Shown here: positions 54,645-64,000 of the stretch, piece after piece
Numbering within the stretch: the stretch's first letter is position 1
Layout: each line of letters starts with the position of its first letter
Assembly (NCBI GenBank): GCA_036785705.1
Contig: JAWUZG010000331.1
Location: 62,001-126,000 of the forward strand
Source of the DNA: Acanthornis magna
Lineage: Eukaryota > Chordata > Aves > Passeriformes > Acanthizidae
Length of the DNA: 64,000 bases
Reading direction: 5' to 3'
The notes under the pieces: generated by a model
The model's database searches: none
Told to the model about the DNA's origin: nothing
What the model saw: only the letters and a program-made list of their open reading frames with translations
Position numbers and translations under genes: made by a program

Positions 54645-57600
54645 GTGAGTGGCAGAGCTGGGCCACAGGGCTGCTGCCTGCAGCAAGGTCGGCCCCACCC
54701 CATCCCGCCCCATCCCATCCCATCCTGCCCGATCCCATCCCACCTGATCCCATCCCATCCCATCCCATCCCACCCGATCCCATCCCATCCCATCCCATCC
54801 CCTGGGGACATGCCCATGGGCAAGACGGAAGAGGGGCTGGGGCTGCCGCCCCCCGCAGCCGTGCTCCATCCCCAGGGCATCCCGGGGCTGTCCCTGCCTG
54901 GGCAGCGCAGGGCTGGGCTGTGTTCTCTGGCCTCTCCCGCAGCCCCTCAGCTCTGACTGTGCTTGCTCTTTGCCAGATGCAGGCATGCAATGCACACAAG
55001 TGCAGGAACCCAGCCGTGGCCTCTTCCGCAAAACAGCGCAGGTACCTGCAGCCATCCCCACCTGGGCTGGGCCTGCTGTCCCTGCTCAGCTGAGCACAGT
55101 GCTTGGAGAACTCCATGGAACATCCCTCTCTTCTTGCCCTTCTCCTACAGATGGTTTGCATATTGATCAGGAGAATTCGGCAGGAGGAGTCTAGCCTCAT
55201 GGGCACTGGGGTCACAGCACCCTCTGACATCTTCAAATACAAGAGTGGTGCTACCCTGCTGGATTTGATTCTGGAGAAGGGTGTCTCCAGTCCAAAGCAA
55301 GTAAGCAGCCTGCAGCCTCCCAAGAATCGCTTGGCCTCCCAAGGCACGCTTGCTGGTCCCTTGAAGCCTTTGAGGCCATCCCAGTGTGGTGGCAAGGGAA
55401 GCACTTCTCTGGGGAAGCTGGGGACATTACTCCCTCTGGCAGCTTTCCAGCTCTCCCTCTGCCTTCTCCAGGTGCCTGCTGTGGTGAGGTACATCCACCA
55501 GTGGCTCGTGTCCCATGAGTTTCCCAAGCGCAATGTGTACAGGCCACTTCTGGATCTGACTGAGGAATACCCTGCTGATGCAGTGATAACTCTCCTGCGT
55601 GTGGCCCCATCGTGTGACAGGTCCGGGGCCCACCTGCCCAGAGGGCTCAGGGCTCCCCGGCCCATCCCCCTGTGGAGCCCTGTCCCAGGTGTCTGACAAA
55701 CAGAGAGTTCCAGGGCCCTCTGGCTCCTCCATTTGCCAGCCCTGGCATGCCAGCCCCCAAGCCTGCTGCCATGCACCCTGCCTGCCCCTCGCTGGCCTGT
55801 CCCCACACAGCTGGGCTGCCTGGCTGCTGCCTGCCAGAGGCAGTGGGCAGAGACAGGGCTGGCAGCCAGCCTCGGCCGCACAGCTGCCTGGGCCCCCACA
55901 GCTGCCCAGGCCATGGGGCTGTGTCCGAGACTCCCCTGAGACAGAGCTCTGACCCCACAGAGCTGCTAGTAGCATGTGGAGGGCCATCATATGCTCGCTC
56001 AGGGCTGCCGAGCCGGCCATGCTGACTCTCCTGGATGTGCTGGGGAGCTGGCCAGAGCACAGCACGCGCACCTCCGATGAGGACAACACGCATGTCTTTG
56101 CCCTGGCTGTGAGTTTCTGCAACTGTCCTTTGCTCACCCCCAGGTCACCTCTCCAGCAGCCCTCCATCCTCCTTCCCCCACTGCACCTCCGTGCCTCCCG
56201 TGCTGGGCGGAAACCTGTGCTAGGGGCAGGTTCAGGGGCACCAGGCCCGGTGCTCCCCCAGTGTCTCCCCTGGCCTCTCCCTCCCACGCTCGGGCCCTGC
56301 CACATGGACACCTCAGCACTGAGCGCTGTCTTGGGCTGCTTTGTCTTCTGCAGGCAACTCTGGTGATGTGGAAGATCCTCCAAGTGCCCATCTGCCCCAA
56401 TGCGGTGATGCTGTACTTCCCTCGCCTCTTTGTGCATCTGCTCTTCCAAGTGTTCTGCAGCACATTGGATATGCCAGACGAGGTCCAGACCTTCTGGAAG
56501 GGATGCCAGCAGCAACACGGCCTTGCCACCAACCCCAACAGGTGCTCCATGCCAGTTCTCCTGTCCCTCCCATGTCCCCAGGGCACAAGCCAGTGCTTGC
56601 AGCGTGACCTGGGCTTTGCTCTGCACACAGCTTTGCAGTGCAGACCCTGAAGGCCCTGCTCCACCGACTGAACTATGAGGATGTGGTGGTGGCAATGGAA
56701 CGCAAGCGTGGCTGGCAAAGACTGCTCTGTGCTGACACCCAGCACGATGCTGTGCGTGTGCTGGCCAGGTCAGAGTCCCCTCCTCCCCACTGCCCGTGGC
56801 ATTTGTGCCCTGTGCCCGGGGTGCCACTCACAGTCCCTGTGATTGTGGGCCAGAGGGCCTTGTCACCGAGGGACGGCTGAGCAGCCTGGAAAAGGCTGTG
56901 AGAGGAGGCTGCCCACAAGGAGCTGCCTCCCAAAGTGCCCACGTGCCCTGGAGGGATGCTGGGGAAAGAGCACACCTCTGTGAGTCAGTCCTGGGAGAGC
57001 TTTGCCCCCCCACCTCAGGCTCTTGGTGCTTTTTTCCTCCTGCCAGGGAGATGTCCTGTGTCTCCCCATCCTTGTGTTCCCGCATTGCTCACCACCTGCT
57101 CAGGCTGCTCAGCAAGAGGGATCCACGCTGGGATCTGCCCGCCCTGGCATTCCTTGTGGAGGTGAGCCTGAAGGCCAGCGCTGCCTCACTCAGCTGCCTC
57201 CCAGCTCTCTGCCCTCTCGTAGCTGCAGCTGCCTGGGACGGTGCCCGTGCCCTTGTGCTGCGGCCTGGGCCCAGCCCCGTGCACTGCTGGGCTCCTGCCA
57301 GCCAGCTCCCCTCTCACTGCCCTATGCCTTTCAGACTCTGCAGTGCCTGAACTTGACAAAATGTGGGAACAGAGTCCTGAAAATCCTGTCAAGGCACCTG
57401 CGGAGCGAATGCAGGCAGAAGCGTCACCTGGCGCTCAGGGCCCTCTTCAATCTCACTGATGATCCCTTGATGGTGAGAAGGGGGCAGCGGCTGAAGCCGT
57501 GCCGGCAGCGTGGGGCTGGGCAACACAGCCGCTTAGGCTTGGCTGGGCTTCAGGAGCTGAGGCAGCTGCTCCCAGCTCTCCTGCCTCCCACTTCAGCTGC

Positions 57601-59988
57601 CTGCCTGCTTTGGGGGCAGGCCTTTGGCCTCTGGGCCCTGCGGCTGCAGGCTGGCATTTCACAGACTTGTGTTCTGCACAGATCAAAAGAATGTGGAGCC
57701 TGACCGGAAGGCTCGTCAAGCTCCTGTGGGACACAGATGGACGCGTGGTTGCGATGACACTCATCGTACTTGGCTATACAGTGGTGGACAAAGTCACGCT
57801 GATAGCCAGCCCCATTGCCCTGCAGCTGGCTGAGGCGCTCCTGCCGCTCTTTGACAACGTAAGGCTCTGTGCCCCCAGCCACGGGCACTGGGTGCTGCCC
57901 GGACACTTTGCGCCCTGTGCATTTTCAGGTGTGTGCCTAGGTGAGCTCGGAGCAGCCAGTGCGGAAGTCTTTCTTCTTTTCATACAGGATAATAGCGTGG
58001 TGCGGCTGCTCTCCATGGTGCTCTTTCGAGCTTTGGTGACTTCTGCAGCACTGAAGTGGGAAAAGGCCCTGAAGGCGCAAGTGCGCCTGAGCCTGCTCCC
58101 ACTCTTCCTCCACTGCCATGACGAGAAGCGACCTGTGGCAGCGGTGAGGACTCATGGGCTGCTGGTGTCCCCCTGCGAGAGGGCTCAGCTGCCTCCCGCC
58201 CTTGCGCCTCACGGGCTGCAGCCTCCTCGTGGCCTTGGCACGGGGACGTGGCTCCTGTGCCCTGGCCTGCGGGGCCATCTCCGGCTCTCTGCTGCTCTCC
58301 AGGCCTCTCGGGCAGCGCTGCTTAGTGCGGCCCAGTACCTGAAGAGGAGGGATCTCGAGCAGCTGCTGAAGACGAAGCAGCTGTGGAAGTTGGGCGAGTG
58401 CCTGGTAAGGACAGCCTGGAAGCCCCAGCCGCAGCCTGGACAAGGCCCCTGTGGCCGCTGCTCAGTGTGTGCGGCTGGCAGCTGTGGCCCTGCCCGCTGC
58501 TGCGCCCAGGGGCCACACGGGCTCTTCTCCAGGCTGCTCTGGCCCCGAGCCGGGTGCTGATGGAGCCCCGGCCCAGCTGGGCCGTGCGCCGGGGCGGCCC
58601 CGCGGCTCCCCGGGCAGCAGCCAGCCCTCTGGCCCCTCCAAAGGCCGGCGCCAGCGGCTGCTGGCCGCGCCTCAGGGCTGTGCGCCCAGGGGCCCCAGGC
58701 CAGCGCCGGGCGCAGCGAGCGCCCGCCCGAGGGGCTGAGCCCGCGCCAAGCCTTCCCTGCGGGCCCTCTCTCTCTGCAGCTGGCACACGACAGGAGCCGA
58801 GCGGCCGAGCAGCTGCGCCAGGCCCTGCCCTACGTGCACAGCCCCCAGGAGCCCCTGCGAGAGGAGGCCATCAGGTTCATCGGTGAGCCGCCAGCCCGGG
58901 CTCCCTCCCCGCCCCGCGCCGCCGCAGCTCGGGCCCAGCCCCGGCTGCTGGCCCGGCAGCGCCATCCGGGCGCGGGGCTCTGGAGCCCCGCCTGCCCTCG
59001 GGGCTGCTGCCGCCCTCCTGTCGCAGCCGTGCCCTTCCTCGGGCGGCACGATGCGGCAAGGGCCCGGGCTGAGCCGTGCCGGCGCAGGAGGCCGTGCGGC
59101 CCCAGGGCTGGCAGCGCCGCTGGGGGGGAACTGTGCCGCTGGGCGCCGTGACAGGCTCTGTGTTGCCAGGGATGGTCGGGCGGAGCTTGAGGGGGCAGCA
59201 GGAAGAATTGCAGCTCATCTTGGACGGTGAGTGAGGGCAGCGGGCTGGCAGCGGGGGCTGGCGGGGGCAGCTGCAATCCCTGCCCGGCTGCGGAGGGCTC
59301 CGCTCCCTGTGCGGACGAGGGGCGGCGTGGGCAGAGCACACAGAGATTCCAGGGGCACGTCGGGGATTCTTGGCCAACACATTCGGGCTGATGCCCTTGG
59401 CCCCTGCTCCCTCGTGGCCGTGGCAAGAGCGGGCTGGGATGGCCCTGGCAAGGGGGGGTCTCCTCGGGTCCCCGCAGGTCCGGGATGTGACCGTGGCTCT
59501 CTTTCTCTCTGTGCCAGTCCTTGAAGACATGGAGGATGACACCAGCGACACTGTCAGAAACCTGGCGCTTCAAACATCGCACATCCTCCAGGCGGTGGCG
59601 AGGACTCGCACCTCCAGCATCGGGAAGCTGCAAGATCACGTCCGCAGGGTGAGCCAGACATGGCTTCGTGCATGGGGCCGTGGCTGGCTTTGCTGCTGGA
59701 GCTCTGCGGAGAGCTGATCTGTCTCCTCCGTCCCCTGGGGCCACCTCAGGCTGCGGGGAACTCCTGTTTTCTTTAAGCGTTTTTGTTTTTTTTTGTTTAG
59801 TATGTAAATATAGACTCTGTTCTAATACACAGACTCTCAGGATTTTTGTTTCGGTGCCCAGTGTCTGCAGGGCATAGGGGAAGAGGGGGGAAAAGGCTGC
59901 TTGTGCTCAGCAGGTTGCCCGGGCGTGCAGTGTGGAAGGAAAGTGGCCAGAAGCGCCTTGGCCTTTGGTGGTTCTGCTGCAGCCTTAA
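54521..59988 (+). CDS. Maestro HEAT-like repeat protein (MROH family), arm B copy
   Basis: join(54521..54644, 54977..55041, 55151..55300, 55472..55620, 55961..56108, 56354..56541, 56631..56768, 57047..57161, 57335..57472, 57682..57858, 57988..58143, 58303..58404, 58780..58882, 59170..59226, 59518..59648, 59914..59988): 2,016 nt, 671 residues, every junction GT-AG and in phase. The acidic N-terminus (WVKEEEEEGPGTAPAEQPGE) is followed by leucine-rich helical repeats. Exon lengths equal the arm A gene exactly. Differences concentrate in the exons at 55,151, 56,631, 57,682 and 57,988. HEAT arrays usually act as protein-binding scaffolds; the partner is unknown. The start codon is provisional. Confidence 0.87.
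54690..54805. repeat. (CCCAT)n microsatellite in MROH intron, arm B
   Basis: About 110 bp, more interrupted than in arm A. Confidence 0.9.
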
Positions 59989-61127
59989 CGCTTCTGCCAG
60001 AGCGAGTGGGCAGAGGCTGGAGCTGGGGCATCCCTGCGAGACTGGTGCCTGGAGATGGCCACAAGCCCTGTGGCAGCAGGGCAGCGCCATCTGTGTCCTG
60101 CCCGTGTGTTGCCGGCTGGATTGCCGAGGGCTCCGAGGTGCCTCTTGGTGCGGCTCCTCTGGAGCTCCAGCGGGGCTGTGCCGCTGCCGGGCAGGTTGGC
60201 CAGGCTGGGGGAGACCCTGAGGGGACAGGGCGGTGGGAGGCTGTGAAGGGATGAGATGAAAATGGGATGGAGATCCCAGGACTTAGAGCTCCCCTTGGCC
60301 ATGGCATGAGAAGAAGACCCTGCCCTGCCCTGTGCCATTGGCTAGGATAGGACAGGGCTTGGAGCAGAGCTGGACACTGCTGAGGAAGGAGCTCATGGCC
60401 TAAAACATGCTTGGACAATTCCATTTCTCAAAAAAACCCCAACTGCCCAATTTTCCCACTTGATTCTTCTGGGATGCAGAAAAGGTCACTCGGAGCTCAG
60501 GGACAGAGGGGATTCAGCCCTGGAATGGGATCCTGTGGCTAGGGATCCTCTCTGGAAGGCTGCAGCAGCCTCAAGGAATCCGATCCCATTGCTGCGCTCA
60601 TCCCGGAGCTCCTGCATTCCATAGAAATAATGGAATTCATTCCCACTCAGCCCCTGCCAAACACAAGCACCTCTGGCTCTTTCCCATCCCCAACACCAAG
60701 GTTGTTCCCAGTTTTTCCCTGCAGAGAAGCCAAATTCAGCCCTAAACCCAACCAAAATCCCACAATTCCAACAGCCCTCTTGTACTCCAAGGGACGGTGG
60801 AGCCTCATTCCTGCGTCCTGCTGGATAAGGAAGGGAAACTGGGAATTCTGGAAACCGGAAACCATTTAAAACCCCAAAACACCCCTAATTCCCTAAAACT
60901 GGAGCCACCCCTTGTTTAGGATCCCTTCCCAAGGATATCACCTCTGGAGAATCCACCTGCGCCTCCCAAATCCAAGGGCTCGGGGCTTTGGGAATCGCTT
61001 CCAGGCGGCCGCAGCTCCACATCCCCAATCCCAGCCCTTTCCCGGAGGATGGATTCCCATCCCAAGGCTGCCTGTGTCCCCTCCCCATCCCACAGAGGAC
61101 CCTGGGAGATGACAGCAATGCTGCTCT
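59989..61127. other. Flank between MROH end and ZP3, copy 2
   Basis: Holds the presumed MROH 3' untranslated region, then sequence mirrored at 41,167-42,040. No other gene seen. Confidence 0.45.
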
Positions 61128-63614
61128 TTATTGGGATCGGGAGCACGGGGACATTCCTGGAGGGCAGAGCCTTTCCCGGCACATTCCCAGGAGCATTCCC
61201 AGCACTGTCAGGCTCAGCAGAGTGGTCACCACCAGCAGGAGTCTCTGGATCCCCCCAGGAATTCTGCCAATGGCACCTGGAAGGGACAGAACCCGCTCAG
61301 CACTCCCCGATTGGCTTCCCACCTTCCATCCAATCCTTAGGGATCTTTGGGAAGGAGCCCCCGGAAAGGCTCTGGGGGGTTGTTCCAAAAAGTCCTGTAG
61401 GGAAATCACAGGGATTTCAAGGTGGGATCAACCCCCAGGTGAAGCCTGGGGATACAACACCACAATAAAACCCCACAAACAAACAAGAAAACCTATCCAA
61501 GGAAAAAAACCAAAACAAAAAAACTCCCACCAAAAAGACCCCAAAAAACCAAACCAAAGACAAAACCACAAAAGCCCCTGCCCTGGGGGGTGTTCCCAGC
61601 TGATCCCGGACTTCCAGAGAGGTTCTGTAATCCATGAGCTGGCTCCAGGATGAGCAGGAGTCCTGCGAAGATGTCGGCCTCAGTCGGTCCTGTGCGCCCA
61701 CCTGGAAAAAGATGGGAGTGAGTTCCCAGGAGAGGGAATTCCCACTCGGGCCTGGTTTGGGGAATTACACACAGAAGAACAGAATTCCTGGGATGTTAAA
61801 TGCAAGGCCACAGTCACTTGGAACAAGATCACGGAATGGTCTGGGATGGAAGGGCCCTCAAAGCCCATCCTGTGCCACGGGCAGGGACACCTCCCACTGT
61901 CCCAGGTGGCTCCAGCCTGGCCCAGGACACTTCCAGGGAGGGACAGCAGTGCCAGGACCTCCCCACCCACACGGAATTTTTTCCCACTATCCCACCAAAA
62001 TCCCACTCTTTCCTTTCCAAAGCCCTTCCCTCCGGACACCGCAGAGGAGCTGGGATCGTCCTTCCCCCAAAGCCATCCCCACCCCTTGGCCCCCCAGCCC
62101 GAAGGTGCCACCCCTGGGGACACCTCGGGGACACACCTGGCTCGGCGGGGCCGTCCCTCCTGACACACCTGCCCGGCCCTGCGGCCGGAGCGCAGCTTCC
62201 CGGGAATCTCCTCCGGGAGAGGGACAGCTGCCACTGTCACAGCAGCTGCACGTGGCCCCGGTGCCCTCCCGAGGGGCCCACCTGCAACAGAGTCACCTGT
62301 GACCGCCCTGCCGCGGGCGGGGCCCCTCCCCGGCACAGGGACACTCCCAGGCCGCTGGCGCTGCCCAAGGAACAGGCTTTATTCCCGGGATTCGGGGCTG
62401 CGGCCGCCGGGGACACCGCAGGTGGCAGCTGATGGAGAGCTGCCAGGGCAATTCCAGGACAAGTCATTCATCTTGGAGACTTTGGGAGGTTTTTTCCCGC
62501 GGAGAAACTGGGACAGGAGGAGAGGGAGGTGGGAACAAGAGCTCACCACATTCCCAGCGTCTGCCGCGAATTTGAAGGCACACACCCGGAACCGCAGCGA
62601 CTCCGGCCAGGGCCACGGGGCCACGAAGGCTGAGCCGCTGTCCTCTGCCCTGCCATCCACCAGGCACCTGGAGAAGGGCCGGGGAGGTGGGATTTGCCAG
62701 GGGAATTAATCCTTCGGGATTGCAGGAACCCTTTGGGATAGGCCAGGGGAATTAATCCTTTGGGATTGAAGGAATCCTTCGGGATTTGCCAGAAGAATGA
62801 ATCCTTTGCGATTGGCCACAGGAATTAATCCTACGGGATTGCAGGAATCCTTTGGGACTGGCAACAGGAATCCTTTGGGATTTGCCACAGGAATTAATCC
62901 TTCGGGATCAGCCACAGGAACCCTTCGGGACTGTCCTGCCAGCCCCAAGCCTGGCCTTACCCACCGAGGTCGATGAAGGCATAGCGGGGGACGAGTTCCT
63001 GTCGGGGCTCGGGGTGGCCACGCACCGATCCACAAAGAGCCGCAGGGGCACGTGGCCCTCCGAGGTGACATCAGCCTGGAAGGGGAGGCTGTCCCCGAGC
63101 CGGAAGGCATTGGAGAGCCTCTCCCTGCTCCAGGTGTCTGGAATGCGGATCCCAGGGGATGGGGTCACTCTGGGCACTTGCCGGGAACGGGGCACCTCTT
63201 AAATGTGTGGCAACCCCCGTGGGGTGGATTTGGGCTCCGTTTGGGCTTCCAGGATGGCACTGGGAGCCACCAGGATTGGGGAACTGAGGCCCCCGGGGCT
63301 ACACCCACCGTCCATGAGGCGCAGGGAGAACCGGAGCCGCTCCTGTGCCGCCAACATGGAGCGGAACGGGGCCCATGTGGGGCACACGGCACCACTGCTC
63401 ACGTTGCTCTACCTAAAGGGAAGCAATGGGAATTCCCAGGGATGGCACCGTCCCCTCGGCACCAGGGCAGCAGGGGGACAGCGCCAGCAGCTCACCTGGG
63501 GTAGTGACACTCGATGGGGACCTCGGCCAGGCTGCCCCTCACGATCAGGGGTTTGTCAGAAGGGGTGGGCTTGTAGGACAGGGTGGTTCTGTAGATCAGC
63601 GAGTCTGGGGTCAC
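61128..63614 (-). pseudogene. ZP3: Zona pellucida sperm-binding protein 3-like gene, copy 2 (5' end beyond window)
   Basis: Recognised exons in gene order: 63,496-63,614, 63,309-63,412, 62,961-63,137, 62,547-62,667, then the cysteine-rich and membrane exons down to 61,128-61,276. The ZP-N exon lies past base 64,000. It carries the same TAG at the start of exon 63,309-63,412 and the same frame slips as copy 1, so the lesions predate the duplication. The exon at 62,547-62,667 reads PWPESLRFRVCAFKFAADAG where copy 1 reads PWPELLGLQVGAFKFAADAR. If functional, it would need splicing that avoids the TAG. Confidence 0.78.
62695..62935. repeat. Minisatellite in ZP3 intron, copy 2
   Basis: Mirror of 39,395-39,615, similar unit number. 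Confidence 0.85.
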
Positions 63615-64000
63615 CTGCAGGAAGGATTTGAGACAGGGCAAAAATCAGGAAAATGTACTCAGCAGCAGCAGCAGGGACCATGCCAGGACATAGAGGCCAC
63701 CAAGGCCACCTTCCCCATCCTGTAGGACACCACAGAGCTTTCAGTGGCATCCCAACAAGGTGCCAGCTTGAGGGGGGTCCGGGAGCCTCCAGGACATGGG
63801 CACAGCACCCCAGGACCTGTTCTCCCATCAATTCCTGCATCCAATCCCAAAATCCACTGCCGAGTCTGCCCCTCGTCCCAGGCTGGACGGGGTATCCATA
63901 TCCTAAAATCCAACCCTGGACCCACCACTCCTCACCCCAAACCTGCCAGGACCGTCACCAGGTCAATCTTGGGGGCAAACCCATTTCCGCTCCCTCTGAC

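Larger units (their letters stand above)
42585..60245. repeat. Palindrome arm B (inverted copy of 11,636-30,785)
   Basis: Mirror image of arm A, separated from it by a spacer of about 11.8 kb. It lacks the two LTR insertions found in arm A, so it shows the uninserted sites. Its outer end runs on without a break into the ZP3 (-) copy, so arm B may preserve the older junction between MROH and ZP3. Confidence 0.93.
59713..64000. repeat. Second inverted repeat, right copy (cut by window end)
   Basis: Inverted counterpart of 38,308-42,580. The window stops in the intron upstream of ZP3 exon 3, so the true length is unknown. Its MROH end overlaps palindrome arm B, so the MROH terminal exon exists three times in the window. 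Confidence 0.9.

Noticed and set aside
55427..56827. 466-codon minus-strand frame (and its mirror at 15,063-16,445)
   Set aside because: Antisense to MROH exons and introns in both arms; the sense exons explain the sequence.

Overview
The window is vertebrate, almost certainly avian and most likely songbird, DNA. The evidence is spliced genes with GT-AG introns, a CR1 LINE ending in the bird-typical ATTCTGTG repeat, class I-type endogenous retroviruses with 4-bp target duplications, MHC class IIB fragments, a passerine-style MROH (maestro HEAT-like repeat) gene family, C2H2 zinc-finger genes with HTGERPYEC linkers, and ZP3 (egg-coat) genes. Nothing bacterial is present.

The dominant feature is a large imperfect palindrome. 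Arm A (about 11,636-30,785) and arm B (about 42,585-60,245) are inverted copies. Reading outward from the spacer, each arm carries MHC class IIB tail/transmembrane exons, an inverted beta-1 exon fragment, a C2H2 zinc-finger gene, an MHC IIB leader exon with GC-rich flanks, a two-finger zinc-finger fragment, an old LTR, a diverged MHC-flank unit, a retroviral piece plus a 1.1-kb LTR, an unidentified 1.15-kb segment, and a complete 16-exon MROH gene of 671 codons. Arm A is about 1.5 kb longer, almost exactly the sum of two arm-A-only LTR insertions (22,314-23,329 and 26,162-26,661).

A second inverted repeat is nested around arm B: a ZP3 gene plus the last MROH exon at 38,308-42,580 (+) and 59,713-64,000 (-), the latter cut by the window end. 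The spacer between the palindrome arms holds a tandem array rich in TGATGTCA-like motifs, CR1 sequence, unidentified GC-rich sequence and the + ZP3 copy. The left edge (1-11,635) holds a third MHC-leader unit carrying a nearly complete but defective provirus, further LTR pieces, a third copy of the 1.15-kb segment and a worn MROH-paralogue fragment.

Functional status: the two MROH genes look intact. The two main zinc-finger genes have open frames; the arm-A one ends early at a stop relative to its twin. The MHC IIB pieces are a dismembered pseudogene: leader, then a nested zinc-finger gene, then exon 2 in reverse, then transmembrane and tail exons, with no beta-2 exon. Both ZP3 copies share an in-frame TAG and frame breaks, so they look like pseudogenes. 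At one site near the MHC leader the three paralogues show a full provirus, a solo LTR and an uninserted site. Exon coordinates, motif assignments and difference counts were made by eye; no alignment or database search was run.
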